DNA of 64,000 bases from Bradyrhizobium sp. 190 (GCF_023073415.1 NZ_JADPJL010000062.1:62001-126000), one strand, 5' to 3'; shown: positions 19,415 through 29,001, counted from the first letter of the stretch. Numbers and translations: made by a program. Notes: generated by a model from the sequence alone, not told the origin.

Positions 19415-20116
19415 CTACTTCCTCCCCGTCATCTCCTTCGCTTTCTGCCCGAACATATTCCGCCGCGCCTCCTCATCGAACGGCTCCTTCACGAACTTGC
19501 CGATCGCCAATCCTGCCTGCACCTGCGGCCGCGCGCGCACGTCAGCGTACCAGCGCTTGACGTTCGGATAGTCGTCGAGCGTAAAGCCCTGCGCCTTGTG
19601 CGTCATGGTCCAGGGGAAGCAGGCGATGTCGGCGATCGAGTAATCGCCGCCGACGTAGGCGCGTGTCTTGCCCAATTGGGTATCGAGCACGCGGTAGAGC
19701 CGCGCCGCCTCGTCGCGGTAGCGCTCGATCGCGTACGGGATTTTTTCCGCCGCATAGAGCGCGAAATGGCCGTGCTGGCCGAGCATGGGCCCCAGCCCAC
19801 TCATCTGCCACATCAGCCATTCCATGACGCGGGAGCGCGCCCGCGTTTCCTTCGGCAGAAAGCGTCCGGTCTTGTCGGCGAGGTAGATCAGGATCGCGCC
19901 GGTCTCGAACACCGAAAACGGCCCCTTCCCGTCGGCGGGTTCATGGTCCACGATGGCCGGAATGCGGTTATTCGGGCTGATCGCCAGAAAGTCCGGCCTG
20001 AACTGCTCGCCGGCGCGGATATTGACCGGAATGACCTGATAGGGAAGCCCGAGTTCCTCCAGCATGATCGAGATTTTCCAGCCATTGGGCGTCGGCGCGT
20101 AGTGCAGGTCGATCAT
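19415..20116 (-). CDS. glutathione S-transferase family protein (YfcG/Ure2-like)
   Basis: 233 residues. The N-terminal thioredoxin-like domain begins MIDLHYAPTPNGWKISIMLE and holds RIPAIVDHEPADGKG and the glutathione-binding VFETGAIL. The C-terminal helical domain includes GGDYSIADIACFPW, the N-capping box of GSTs. The TPNGWK motif is typical of the Nu/YfcG-like disulfide reductases, so it may reduce disulfides rather than conjugate electrophiles. The gene is divergent from the MetE-like gene. Confidence 0.9.
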   Translation of the reverse strand: MIDLHYAPTPNGWKISIMLEELGLPYQVIPVNIRAGEQFRPDFLAISPNNRIPAIVDHEPADGKGPFSVFETGAILIYLADKTGRFLPKETRARSRVMEWLMWQMSGLGPMLGQHGHFALYAAEKIPYAIERYRDEAARLYRVLDTQLGKTRAYVGGDYSIADIACFPWTMTHKAQGFTLDDYPNVKRWYADVRARPQVQAGLAIGKFVKEPFDEEARRNMFGQKAKEMTGRK

Positions 20117-20233
20117 GGCTCCCCTAGCTGTCGATGCGGAAATATTCCCCGCGATGGCGACTTTCGTTGTTCTGTACCTCGATCATAAGACATGGCAGAC
20201 AGGCGCTCAATCAGAACCGAGCGGGAGGCCCCT

Positions 20234-21256
20234 ATGCTGTTTCCAACCACAATCGCAGGCTCTTTGCCCAAGCCGGAATGGCTGGCCGAGCCCAATACGC
20301 TGTGGGCCCCCTGGAAATCCGAGGGCGACGAGCTCGCCCGCGCCAAGCGCGACGCCACCATGCTGGCGGTGAAGCTGCAGGAGGATGCCGGCGTCGATAT
20401 CGTCACCGAGGGCGAGCAGGCCCGCCAGCATTTCGTCCATGGCTTCCTAGAGAAGGTCGAGGGCATCGATTTCGCGCACAAGGTCGAGATGGGCATAAGG
20501 AAAGACCGCTACAAGGCGATGGTGCCGCAAGTGGTCGCGCCGCTGACGCTGAAGGGCCGCGTCCATGCCGATGAAGCCCGCGTCGCCCGCGCCCATACCA
20601 CCCGCAAGCTGAAATTCACCCTGCCCGGCCCGATGACCATCGCCGACACGGTTGCCGACAAATATTACGGCGACAAGGTCAAGATGGCGTTTGCCTTCGC
20701 CGAACTGCTCAACAACGAGGCCAAGGCGCTGCAGGCCGACGGCGTCGACGTGATCCAGTTCGATGAGCCCGCTTTCAACGTCTTCATGGACGAGGTCTCC
20801 GACTGGGGCATCAAGGCGCTGGAGCGCGCCGCCGAAGGCCTGACCTGCACCACCGCCGTGCACATCTGCTACGGCTACGGCATCAAAGCCAATACCGACT
20901 GGAAGGAAACGCTGGGCAGCGAGTGGCGGCAATACGAGGATATCTTTCCGGCAATCGCCAAGAGCCCGATCCAGCAGGTCGCGATCGAGTGCCGCAATTC
21001 GAAAGTGCCGCTGGATTTACTGGCGCTTCTCCCTGGCAAGGTCGTCCAGGCCGGCGTGATCGACGTCGCCAGCGATACGGTGGAGACGGCCGAGGATGTC
21101 GTGAAGGTCATCGAGGCGGTGTCGAAATTCGTGCCGCTGAGCAACATCGTCGCGACCACGAATTGCGGCATGGCGCCGATGCGGCGGGATATTGCGGAGG
21201 CGAAGCTGGCGGCGCTGGGTGCGGGCGCGAAGCTGGCGCGGGAGAAGTTGGGCTGA
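20234..21256 (+). CDS. MetE C-terminal domain-like methyltransferase
   Basis: 340 residues, about half of full MetE, so it corresponds to the C-terminal barrel alone. The zinc site can be seen as HICYGYG (His, Cys), the Glu in VAIECRNS and Cys in TTNCGMAPM near the end. Full cobalamin-independent methionine synthase transfers a methyl group from methyltetrahydrofolate to homocysteine; single-barrel forms often use other donors or thiols, so methionine synthesis is not assured. GGGAGG precedes the ATG at 20234; an in-frame ATG at 20192 is less likely. Confidence 0.87.
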   Translation: MLFPTTIAGSLPKPEWLAEPNTLWAPWKSEGDELARAKRDATMLAVKLQEDAGVDIVTEGEQARQHFVHGFLEKVEGIDFAHKVEMGIRKDRYKAMVPQVVAPLTLKGRVHADEARVARAHTTRKLKFTLPGPMTIADTVADKYYGDKVKMAFAFAELLNNEAKALQADGVDVIQFDEPAFNVFMDEVSDWGIKALERAAEGLTCTTAVHICYGYGIKANTDWKETLGSEWRQYEDIFPAIAKSPIQQVAIECRNSKVPLDLLALLPGKVVQAGVIDVASDTVETAEDVVKVIEAVSKFVPLSNIVATTNCGMAPMRRDIAEAKLAALGAGAKLAREKLG

Positions 21257-21277
21257 AACGTTCCCGTCTGTTTCAGC

Positions 21278-21367
21278 CGTCATGGCCGGGCTTGTCCCGG
21301 CCATCTACGTCTTGGCTTCCGTTAGAAAAGGAAGTCGTGGATGCCCGGGACAAGCCCGGGCATGACG
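21278..21367. repeat. bradyrhizobial palindromic repeat, GTCATGGCCGGG family
   Basis: Begins CGTCATGGCCGGGCTTGTCC and ends GGACAAGCCCGGGCATGACG, almost exact complements, with CCATCTACG / CGTGGATG inside. Lies between convergent genes and could serve as a bidirectional terminator. Confidence 0.85.
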
Positions 21368-21391
21368 GAGGACAGAGCGGGGCTCAAACTT

Positions 21392-22009
21392 TCAATTCTC
21401 CGCACTCGGATGCAGCACCAGCCGATATCCGGCACTGAGCGCGCGCAGCGTTGAGGGCGGTGTCAGCAGCAGCGCGTTCTCGATCTTGCCATCCGCCTCG
21501 ACATAGCCAGCCATCGACCATTGCATCGCCCTGCCCTGCACGATCAAGAAACTCTCCTCACCTGCCTGCACCATCGCGCCATCAGGCAATTGCGCAACCG
21601 GCATCGGAAGCGGATGGAGCCGCTTCTTCCCCCGGTCCAGCCGCTCGCGATGCAGCACGCCATCCATCTCCCGCGCGCGAATGTCCACCACGCCATTGCC
21701 CTCCTCCCACGCCGCTCGAAACCGGTTGGCATCGTCGCGGCGGCAAAAGAAACAGGGACGATGGCCGGCCGCGAATGCGGTCGCCTCGTCGAGAAAGAAC
21801 AGCTCGGTCCAGCTTCGGGTGGCCATCACCTTGCGCCGCCAGCCGCGGAATTCGCAGACGCAGGTGATCCACGCCGGGCTCGACCAGCGCTTCTTCAGCA
21901 ATGTCTTCGTCGCGGGCTCGTGGATGATGCCGCGATTGCCGGTGAACAGGCCGCGATGCGGGGTGGCGATGATGTCGCCGGTGGGCGTGACGCGGTTTTG
22001 AAGGGGCAT
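21392..22009 (-). CDS. conserved hypothetical protein with CFFCRR motif
   Basis: 205 residues; I do not recognise a characterised family. It begins MPLQNRVTPTGDIIATPHRG and contains WITCVCEFRGWRRKV, then SWTELFFLDEATAFAAGHRP directly before CFFCRRDDANRF. The four clustered cysteines (CVC and CFFC) could bind a metal. The protein looks soluble with no signal peptide. The open reading frame, start at the first ATG and convergence with a palindromic repeat all fit a real gene. It is followed upstream by the xanthine phosphoribosyltransferase gene on the same strand at 29 bases. Confidence 0.7.
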   Translation of the reverse strand: MPLQNRVTPTGDIIATPHRGLFTGNRGIIHEPATKTLLKKRWSSPAWITCVCEFRGWRRKVMATRSWTELFFLDEATAFAAGHRPCFFCRRDDANRFRAAWEEGNGVVDIRAREMDGVLHRERLDRGKKRLHPLPMPVAQLPDGAMVQAGEESFLIVQGRAMQWSMAGYVEADGKIENALLLTPPSTLRALSAGYRLVLHPSAEN

Positions 22010-22038
22010 GGGTTGGCTCAGTCGTTAGCCACGCCCCG

Positions 22039-22548
22039 TCACGGACGGATCGGCGGCTGGAACGACAGCGCAGTATCCCAGGGAAAATGAATCCAGGTAT
22101 CCTGCGACACCTCGGTGATAAACGTATCAACCAGCGGCTTACCCTGCGGCTTGGCATAGACAGCCGCGAAATGCGCATCCGGCATCATCGAACGCACCAG
22201 CCGCCCGGTCTTGCCGGTGTCGACGAGGTCGTCGACGATCAGCAGCCCCTTGCCACTGCCGCCGCCGAGCTTTGCCACCTCAGTCGAAACGCCCTTGAGC
22301 GCCTGCAGGTCGCCCTGCCGGGTGTGGTCGTAGCTGGCAATGCAGACGGTATCGATGATGCGAATGCCGAGTTCGCGCGCCACGATGGCCGCCGGCACCA
22401 GCCCACCGCGGGTAATCGCAATGATGGCATGAAACGGGCCGACCTCGTTGAGCCGCCAGGTCAGCGCCCGGCAATCCCGGTGAAACTGGTCCCAGGAGAC
22501 CGGAAAGGCTTTCTCCGGCGGCGGAGTGGCATTTTCGCGCGCCGTCAT
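22039..22548 (-). CDS. gpt: xanthine phosphoribosyltransferase
   Basis: 169 residues. The PRPP-binding motif is GLLIVDDLVDTGKT, and AIITRGG-type loop appears as AIAITRGGLVPAA. The length and the start (FPVSWDQFHRDCRALTWRL) match Gpt, which makes XMP and GMP from xanthine or guanine in purine salvage at the inner face of the membrane. It lies between the hypothetical gene and the CinA-like gene on the same strand. Confidence 0.92.
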   Translation of the reverse strand: MTARENATPPPEKAFPVSWDQFHRDCRALTWRLNEVGPFHAIIAITRGGLVPAAIVARELGIRIIDTVCIASYDHTRQGDLQALKGVSTEVAKLGGGSGKGLLIVDDLVDTGKTGRLVRSMMPDAHFAAVYAKPQGKPLVDTFITEVSQDTWIHFPWDTALSFQPPIRP

Positions 22549-22614
22549 GAGCGCGCTCCAGAACGATTTGTCACCCTTGTTCTCCGTAACTTCGAAACCG
22601 GATCACTCGCGCCG

Positions 22615-23352
22615 CTACCGCGCGACGTTCAATCCCGCCAGCATCTCCTTCACCGCGGCCATCGCGGCGTTGAGTTTTTCCGGATCGCGCGAGCGGACGA
22701 CGAGGTTGGTGTTCGGCTTCTTGTCCTCGTCCATGAACGGATAGCTGCCGATGATGGTGTCGGGATGGGCATTGGCAATCTCGCGCAGCGGCCCGCCGAT
22801 GTCGCCTTCCCGCGCATTGGCGCGGACCGAGTCCGAGAGCATCCGCACACCCGACTTCAGCTTGGGCGCGACGATGTCCATCATCGCCTGCATGATCGAG
22901 GGGATGCCGGCCATCACGATGACATTGCCGAGCTTGAAGCCGGGAGCAAGGATGGTGGCGCTCTGGATCAGATCGGCGCCATCGGGCACCCGGGCCATGC
23001 GCAGCCGCGCCTCGTTCAGATCCTGTTCGGTCCAGCGTTCGCGGAAGCGCGCCACCACCTCGGGGTGATGGTCGATCCCGACACCGAACGCCTTGGCGAC
23101 GCTGTCAGCGGTGATGTCGTCATGGGTCGGGCCGATACCGCCGGTCGTAAAGACGTAGTTGTAGCGATGCCGCAGTGCATCAAGGGCGGCGATGATGTCG
23201 GCTTCATCGTCGGCGACGACGCGGACCTCCTTGAGGTCGATCCCGATATTGGTCAGGTACTCGGCGATGAAGCCGATGTTCTTGTCCTTGGTCCGGCCGG
23301 ACAGGATCTCGTCGCCAATGACCAGAATACCCGCCGTGACGATCTCGCTCAT
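22615..23352 (-). CDS. molybdopterin-binding / CinA N-terminal domain protein
   Basis: 245 residues, starting MSEIVTAGILVIGDEILSGR, the conserved opening of the MoCF/CinA N-terminal domain. FTTGGIGPTHDDITADSVA is the second family block and GNVIVMAGIPSIM the third. In full CinA this domain is an ADP-ribose pyrophosphatase-like unit fused to NMN deamidase; here the deamidase part is absent. Start chosen at 23352 after GGGGAGAAG; the frame is open further upstream without similarity. Exact activity uncertain. Confidence 0.87.
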   Translation of the reverse strand: MSEIVTAGILVIGDEILSGRTKDKNIGFIAEYLTNIGIDLKEVRVVADDEADIIAALDALRHRYNYVFTTGGIGPTHDDITADSVAKAFGVGIDHHPEVVARFRERWTEQDLNEARLRMARVPDGADLIQSATILAPGFKLGNVIVMAGIPSIMQAMMDIVAPKLKSGVRMLSDSVRANAREGDIGGPLREIANAHPDTIIGSYPFMDEDKKPNTNLVVRSRDPEKLNAAMAAVKEMLAGLNVAR

Positions 23353-23570
23353 GACTTCTCCCCACCTGCCCCGTACCTTGCGCAAGCAACGCATTGAAGT
23401 CACGGGGGTTTGCTGCCGAAATAAGCACCCGGCAGCCTTTTTTCCGGGCAGCACGGCGGACTACCCATACCAAATGCCGCAAGCCAATGCATATCGCGCT
23501 GGCCCGGCCCTTGCTACCATCCCTTCAGGTCATGCACTGTGGCGCATGACTTGGGGGATATTCAGAATTT

Positions 23571-24989
23571 ATGGCAGCTGCGTTCGATGAAATGAATGGT
23601 CCCGGCGGCGACCTCCGCCCGGCCTATCGGGAGCTCTCCCGTTGGCTGAAGGAGACGCCTCCGGACGCTCTGGAATATCGCCGGCAGGAGGCGGAACTGC
23701 TGTTCCGCCGGATCGGCATCACCTTCGCGGTCTATGGCGACGCCGAAGCCCAGGAGCGGCTGATCCCCTTCGACGTGATCCCGCGAATCATGTCGGCCAA
23801 GGAATGGGCCACGCTGGAAAAGGGCCTGAAGCAGCGGGTGCGCGCGCTCAACATGTTCCTGCGCGACATCTATCACGGCCGCGACATCCTGCGCGCCAAC
23901 ATCATCCCCGACGACCTGATCTTCCAGAACCCGGTGTTCCGGCCCGAGATGAACGGCCAGAGCGTGCCACACGACGTCTACGTGCACATCGCCGGGATCG
24001 ACATCGTCCGGGTCGACGCCGATAATTTCATCGTGCTGGAGGACAATGCGCGGACGCCCTCGGGCGTGTCCTACATGCTGGAAAACCGCGAAATCATGAT
24101 GCGGCTGTTTCCGGATCTGTTCGCCCGCCACCGCGTCGCACCGGTGGAGCGATATCCCGACGAACTGCTCTCGGCGTTACGCTCGGTGGCACCGATCTCG
24201 GCCTCGGCGGAGCCCACCGTCGCGCTGATGACGCCCGGCGTCTACAATTCCGCCTATTACGAACATTCCTTCCTGGCCGACAAACTGGGGATCGAGCTGG
24301 TCGAGGGCCGCGACCTCATCGTCAAGAACGACGAGGTGTTCATGCGCACCACCGAGGGGCTGAAGCGCGTCGACGTGATCTACCGTCGCGTCGACGACGA
24401 TTTCCTCGACCCCCTCACCTTCCGCCCGGATTCGGCGCTCGGGGTGCCCGGCCTGATGTCGGCCTATGCGGCCGGCAATATCACGCTGGCGAACGCGGTC
24501 GGCACCGGGATCGCCGACGACAAGGCGATCTATTCCTACATGCCGGAGGTCGTAAAATTCTATCTCGGCGAAGAGCCGATCTTGAAGAACGTGCCGACCT
24601 GGCGCTGCCGCGAGCCGAAGGACCTGTCGTACGTGCTCGACAATCTCAGCGACCTCGTGGTGAAGGAAGTGCACGGCTCCGGCGGCTATGGCATGCTGAT
24701 TGGACCTGCCGCGACGAAAGCAACCATCGAGGCGTTCCGCGACAAGCTCAAGCGCGAGCCCGAGGGTTTCATCGCCCAGCCGACGCTGGCGCTGTCGACC
24801 TGCCCGACCTGCACCGCGTCGGGCCTCGCGCCGCGCCATGTCGATTTGCGGCCGTTCGTGCTGACGGGGAGCAGGCACGTCACCATCGTGCCGGGCGGGC
24901 TGACGCGGGTGGCACTGAAGGAAGGCTCGCTGGTGGTCAATTCGAGCCAGGGCGGCGGCACCAAGGACACCTGGATACTGGACGAATAG
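23571..24989 (+). CDS. circularly permuted ATP-grasp protein
   Basis: 472 residues of the CP-ATP-grasp family (DUF404/407). The block DVYVHIAGIDIVRVDADNF continues to VLEDNARTPSGVSYMLENR; VKEVHGSGGYGML in the second half is the glycine-rich nucleotide loop, and ALSTCPTC plus RHVDLRPFVLTG close the site. The family is predicted to form an amide or peptide-like bond. It leads a set with the alpha-E, transglutaminase and Anbu genes, a linkage known in many proteobacteria. Intergenic distance to alpha-E is 16 bases. Confidence 0.9.
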   Translation: MAAAFDEMNGPGGDLRPAYRELSRWLKETPPDALEYRRQEAELLFRRIGITFAVYGDAEAQERLIPFDVIPRIMSAKEWATLEKGLKQRVRALNMFLRDIYHGRDILRANIIPDDLIFQNPVFRPEMNGQSVPHDVYVHIAGIDIVRVDADNFIVLEDNARTPSGVSYMLENREIMMRLFPDLFARHRVAPVERYPDELLSALRSVAPISASAEPTVALMTPGVYNSAYYEHSFLADKLGIELVEGRDLIVKNDEVFMRTTEGLKRVDVIYRRVDDDFLDPLTFRPDSALGVPGLMSAYAAGNITLANAVGTGIADDKAIYSYMPEVVKFYLGEEPILKNVPTWRCREPKDLSYVLDNLSDLVVKEVHGSGGYGMLIGPAATKATIEAFRDKLKREPEGFIAQPTLALSTCPTCTASGLAPRHVDLRPFVLTGSRHVTIVPGGLTRVALKEGSLVVNSSQGGGTKDTWILDE

Positions 24990-25005
24990 AGAGCGAAATT
25001 TTCGT

Positions 25006-25950
25006 ATGCTGTCGCGCACTGCCGAAAACCTCTACTGGCTGGCCCGCTACGTCGAACGTGCCGAATATATCGCGCGCACCATCGACGCGACCTTGCGCGT
25101 CACAGCACTTCCCGCCGCCTATATCGGCAAGACCAACGAGTGGGAATCGGCGCTGCTGACCGCCGGCGTCAGCGCGAGCTTCTACGAGGCCTATCAGGAA
25201 GCCAACGAGCAGAACGTCGTCGAGTACCTCGCGTTTTCCCCCTCCAATCCCTCCTCGATCAAGAACTGCATCGAGGCAGCGCGGCTCAATTCGCGTTCGG
25301 TGCGCACCGCACTGACGTCAGAGATGTGGGACACCATCAACTCGGCCTGGATCGAATTGCAGGAGGTCTGGGGCAAAGGCACCTCCAGCCGTGAGGAACT
25401 GGCGCGGTTCCTCCGCTTCGTGCAGGAGACCTCGCTGCGGTTCGACGGTTCGGCCTACCGGACCATGCTGCGCAACGACGCCTACTGGTTCTCCCGCCTC
25501 GGCCTGCACCTGGAGCGCGCCGACAACACCGCCCGCATTCTCGACGTGAAGTACCACGTGCTGCTGCCCGAGGAGGAACATGTCGGCGGCCCGCTGGACT
25601 ATTACCAGTGGACCTCGATCCTGCGCTCGGTGTCGGCGCTGACCGCCTATCACTGGGTCTATCGCGAGACGCTGAAACCCTGGTTGATTGCCGACCTTTT
25701 GATCCTGAACGACACCCTGCCGCGTTCGCTGGCGAGCTGTTACAGCAACCTCGTGCGCAATCTCGACCAGATCGGCGTCGCCTATGGCCGCCAGGGCGCC
25801 TCCCAGCGCCACGCCCGCGGCGTCCGCAACCGGCTTGAACACAGCCATATGGACGATATCTTTCAGCACGGCGTCCATGAGTTCATCCAGGAATTCATCT
25901 CGGACAATGCGCGCCTCGGTGAGATCATCACCCGGCAGTATTTGATTTAG
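25006..25950 (+). CDS. alpha-E domain-containing protein
   Basis: 314 residues, all-helical. It begins MLSRTAENLYWLARYVERAE, the diagnostic N-terminus of the alpha-E family, and includes FLRFVQETSLRFDGSAYRTM and WFSRLGLHLERADNTARILD. Its function is unknown; the family nearly always sits with a circularly permuted ATP-grasp gene and often a transglutaminase, so it is thought to be a partner in the same peptide-modifying pathway. It lies 16 bases after the ATP-grasp gene. Confidence 0.92.
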   Translation: MLSRTAENLYWLARYVERAEYIARTIDATLRVTALPAAYIGKTNEWESALLTAGVSASFYEAYQEANEQNVVEYLAFSPSNPSSIKNCIEAARLNSRSVRTALTSEMWDTINSAWIELQEVWGKGTSSREELARFLRFVQETSLRFDGSAYRTMLRNDAYWFSRLGLHLERADNTARILDVKYHVLLPEEEHVGGPLDYYQWTSILRSVSALTAYHWVYRETLKPWLIADLLILNDTLPRSLASCYSNLVRNLDQIGVAYGRQGASQRHARGVRNRLEHSHMDDIFQHGVHEFIQEFISDNARLGEIITRQYLI

Positions 25951-25978
25951 AGATTTCGGACGAAACGCAACCAAACGC

Positions 25979-26092
25979 CATCAAAGCCGGGCTTGTCCCG
26001 GCCATCCACGTCTTGCTATGCCAACCGGTGGACGTGGATGCCCGGGACATCTAGCGCGAAGACGCGCTTCGCGCTACTGCCCGGGCATGACG
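25979..26092. repeat. bradyrhizobial palindromic repeat, GTCATGGCCGGG family
   Basis: AGCCGGGCTTGTCCCGGCC, then CCATCCACGTCTTG and its complement ACGTGGATGCCCGGGACA, a CGCGAAGACGCGCTTCGCG hairpin and GCCCGGGCATGACGG. It is inserted between the alpha-E and transglutaminase genes, inside a gene set that is otherwise tightly packed. Confidence 0.8.
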
Positions 26093-26118
26093 GTCAGGAC
26101 CTCAACTGGTTTAGCCCA

Positions 26119-26958
26119 ATGCGCCTGCGAATTGCCCATTCCACCAGCTATCGCTACGAGCCACCGGCCTCGGGCGTGATCCAGATTTTGCGCATGACGC
26201 CCGGCAGCCATGACGGGCAATATGTCGCCGAATGGCAGATCGACGTCTCCACGGACTCCCGGCTCGACATGCACCAGGACGCATTCGGCAACGTCACGCA
26301 TGTGCTCACCCACGGCGCGATCGCCGACCTCACCATCCGTGTCGAAGGCCTGATCGAGACCCACGATACCGGCGGCGTGCTGCGCGGCACCGACGAGCGC
26401 TTTCCGCCGAGCCTGTTCCTGCGCCAGACCGCGCTGACCGAGGTCAATCCGGCGATGGCGACGTTTGCCCGCGAGATGCGCTCGGAATCCGATGGCGACG
26501 TGCTCGGCTTCCTGCACGCGCTGATGGTGCAGATCAACGAGCATATGACCTTCGACGAGGACCCCACCAACTCAGGCACGTCGGCGGCGGAAGCTTTCGC
26601 GCTCAAGCGCGGCGTCTGCCAGGACTACGCCCACATCTTCATCGCCTGCGCCCGCTCGGGCGGCGTGCCGGCGCGCTTCGTCTCCGGACACTTCCTGCGC
26701 TCCGACGGCACCGTGCACCAGCAGGCCGGCCACGCATGGACGGAAGCCTATGTGCCTGATCTCGGCTGGGTCGGCTTCGATGCCGCCAACGGCATCTGCA
26801 CCACCGATGCCCATGCCCGTGTCGCGATCGGGCTGGACTATCTCGGCGCCGCGCCGGTGCGCGGCACGCGCTATGGCGGCGGTGCGGAGACGCTGACGGT
26901 GGCGGTCAAGGTCGATCGGGCCGGACGATCGGGACAGTGGCAGAGCCAGTCGCAGTAA
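26119..26958 (+). CDS. transglutaminase-like family protein
   Basis: 279 residues. The N-terminal beta domain begins MRLRIAHSTSYRYEPPASG, typical of bacterial transglutaminase partners. The Cys-His-Asp triad is RGVCQDYAH (Cys near 166), GHAWTEAYV (His near 204) and WVGFDAANG (Asp near 220). The family forms or cleaves amide bonds. Start placed at 26119, where the conserved N-terminus begins; the frame is open upstream into a repeat. It belongs with the ATP-grasp, alpha-E and Anbu genes. Confidence 0.9.
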   Translation: MRLRIAHSTSYRYEPPASGVIQILRMTPGSHDGQYVAEWQIDVSTDSRLDMHQDAFGNVTHVLTHGAIADLTIRVEGLIETHDTGGVLRGTDERFPPSLFLRQTALTEVNPAMATFAREMRSESDGDVLGFLHALMVQINEHMTFDEDPTNSGTSAAEAFALKRGVCQDYAHIFIACARSGGVPARFVSGHFLRSDGTVHQQAGHAWTEAYVPDLGWVGFDAANGICTTDAHARVAIGLDYLGAAPVRGTRYGGGAETLTVAVKVDRAGRSGQWQSQSQ

Positions 26959-26982
26959 GCTTGTACCGTCATTGCAAGGACT

Positions 26983-27076
26983 CGTAGGGTGGGCAAAGCG
27001 AAGCGTGCCCACCATTAAACATTGAGATCGTGGAGATATGGTGGGCACGGCGCGATGCGCCTTTGCCCACCCTACG
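26983..27076. repeat. bradyrhizobial palindromic repeat, CGTAGGGTGGGCAAAG family
   Basis: CGTAGGGTGGGCAAAGCG and CGCCTTTGCCCACCCTACG arms with inner GTGCCCACCAT / ATGGTGGGCAC. Located between the convergent transglutaminase and peptide-binding protein genes. Confidence 0.85.
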
Positions 27077-27082
27077 ATTCCG

Positions 27083-28672
27083 TTACTTATCCAGCCATAC
27101 ATCCTCGAACCGCAAATTGTTGTACTGGCTGTTGTCATGCGGCCGAAAGTTCTTCACGTGGGGTTGCCAGCAATTGCCGGCCGATGAGTGCAGGATGATC
27201 GGCCGCGCAGCATCCTCGACCAATAGCCGCTCGATATCCCAGACCATCTTCCTGCGTTTTTCCTTGTCGAGCTCGCTCGATTGCGCGGCCAGCAGCCGGT
27301 CAACCTCGGCATTGCAATACTGCGTGTAGTTGCGCTCCGACTTGCAGGAATAGTTCTCGACGATGTTGCCGTCGGGATCGTCGACGCTGACGCCGGTGAC
27401 GTTCAGTCCGATCGTGTAATCTTTTTTGGCCAGCCGCGCGTACCAGCGCGGCGTATCGAGAATGTCGAGTTCGCTCGTGATGTGGATCTTCTTGAGCTGG
27501 TCAGTCAGGATCACGGCGGGATCGCGATAGGTCGGCAGGTTTCGGGTCTGGATCTTGATCTGCAGCGGTTTGGCGTCGCTGTAGCCGAGCTTCTGCATGA
27601 TCGACTGCGCCTCGGCGATGTTCTTTTCGGTATCCGGACCGTAGCCGGTCAGCGAAGTTACCATTTCCGGCGGCATACCCCATTCGCCTTCGGGCTTGGC
27701 AAGCATCGCCCCGCCCATCCGCGCCATCCCCTCCATCAGGATGGTGTTGAAGGGCTTGCGGTCCAGCGCCAGCGACATCGCCTTTCGGATATCCGGATTG
27801 TCGAAAGGCGGATTGACGCGGTTGACCATCAGATTGATCTGGGTTCCCGTGGCCGTCATCTCGCAGATCGCGTTCGGCGCGCGTGCCTTGATGTCCTTCA
27901 TCAGGGGAACGCTGACGTCGGAGGGAAAAGTGATGTCGTAGTCACCGGTGGCGAACGCCAGCATGCGCGTGGCGCGGCTGTCGATCATCCGGAACGTGAT
28001 CTCGTCCAGATACGGACGATCCTTCTTCCAGTAATCGGAATTGCGCACCAGACGCACCGACTCACCGCGCTTGAACTCGACGAATTTGAAAGGGCCGGTG
28101 CCGACGGGCTTGGTGCGCATCACCTGCTGCGGCACATGACAGGGATAGACCGGCGAAAACGCGCTCGCCAGGAGCACCGGCAGGCTGGGCTGCGGCTCGC
28201 TCAGTTCGAACGTCGCCTCGTAATCGCCGTTGATGCTGACATCCTGCAGCTTCGTGTACCAGACTTTTCGCGGATTGCGCTTGAAGTCCTGGGTCTCGGT
28301 CTTGCCGATCAGCATCCGCCAGGTGCACTGCACGTCCTTGGCCGTGAACGGCTGGCCGTCGTGCCATTTCACGCCCTGCCGCAGCTTGAAGGTCAGCTTG
28401 GTGTTGGTGGAATCCCACGACCAGCTTTCGGCCAGATCAGGAATGACAGTGTCGATGCTCTCATGAACCCTGGCGGGATCGAACACGACGAGATTGTTGA
28501 AGATCGCCGCGAACGGCGTCACCGAGGCGATCGTCGCTTCCTCATGCAGCGAGGTCGAGGGCGGATTGTCGTTGTGGTAGAGCCTGAGCGTGCCGCCCTT
28601 TTTCTGCGCGGCGGCGGGACTTGCAGCGAAAAGTGCGGTGCCGAGAAGCACCATGAGGTTCCAGGCGCGCAT
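27083..28672 (-). CDS. orphan peptide-type ABC substrate-binding protein (SBP_bac_5)
   Basis: 529 residues. Signal peptide MRAWNLMVLLGTALFAASPA ends in AAAQ. The mature protein begins KKGGTLRLYHNDNPPS; LRQGVKWHDGQPFTAKDV and IRKAMSLALDRKPFN are typical of peptide-binding proteins of this class. No permease or ATPase gene is adjacent, so it either uses a transporter encoded elsewhere or has another role. It sits on the opposite strand between the transglutaminase and Anbu genes, which splits a set that is normally contiguous. Confidence 0.9.
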   Translation of the reverse strand: MRAWNLMVLLGTALFAASPAAAQKKGGTLRLYHNDNPPSTSLHEEATIASVTPFAAIFNNLVVFDPARVHESIDTVIPDLAESWSWDSTNTKLTFKLRQGVKWHDGQPFTAKDVQCTWRMLIGKTETQDFKRNPRKVWYTKLQDVSINGDYEATFELSEPQPSLPVLLASAFSPVYPCHVPQQVMRTKPVGTGPFKFVEFKRGESVRLVRNSDYWKKDRPYLDEITFRMIDSRATRMLAFATGDYDITFPSDVSVPLMKDIKARAPNAICEMTATGTQINLMVNRVNPPFDNPDIRKAMSLALDRKPFNTILMEGMARMGGAMLAKPEGEWGMPPEMVTSLTGYGPDTEKNIAEAQSIMQKLGYSDAKPLQIKIQTRNLPTYRDPAVILTDQLKKIHITSELDILDTPRWYARLAKKDYTIGLNVTGVSVDDPDGNIVENYSCKSERNYTQYCNAEVDRLLAAQSSELDKEKRRKMVWDIERLLVEDAARPIILHSSAGNCWQPHVKNFRPHDNSQYNNLRFEDVWLDK

Positions 28673-29001
28673 TCAGCCTCCCAATGTATTTTCTTTTCTT
28701 GTAGCTATGGGTGGTCGCAACGTAACGCAGCCGATGCCGGCCGGCGACACTATCTTTGCATACCCCGTTCCCGGAAAAGTTGCACCGCGATCGGGCTGCC
28801 CTGATCTTCGAGAACTCGCCCATCGGGTGGGCCAACCGCACCCCGGCGGATATTCGCCGGCGTGAGACGCCATGCCGCCTCGGGCAAGGCGGGTTTTAGT
28901 CGCCGGCGCATGCCGCGCCACGGGAATTGGGGTTGGATGCCCCCCTGAAATTGGCTACTAGTTTGGCCGCCAAAGGTATCGGGCGCGTTCGGGGACTTGG
29001 A
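28673..29001. other. divergent intergenic region, binding protein / Anbu
   Basis: 329 bases between divergent genes. The frame leading into Anbu is open from 28927, but that part does not look like protein and would move the active-site Thr from the N-terminus. I see no clear promoter boxes or repeats. Confidence 0.35.

Noticed and set aside
27281..28804. 507-codon plus-strand frame over the peptide-binding protein gene
   Set aside because: Shadow of a clear binding protein with signal peptide on the minus strand.
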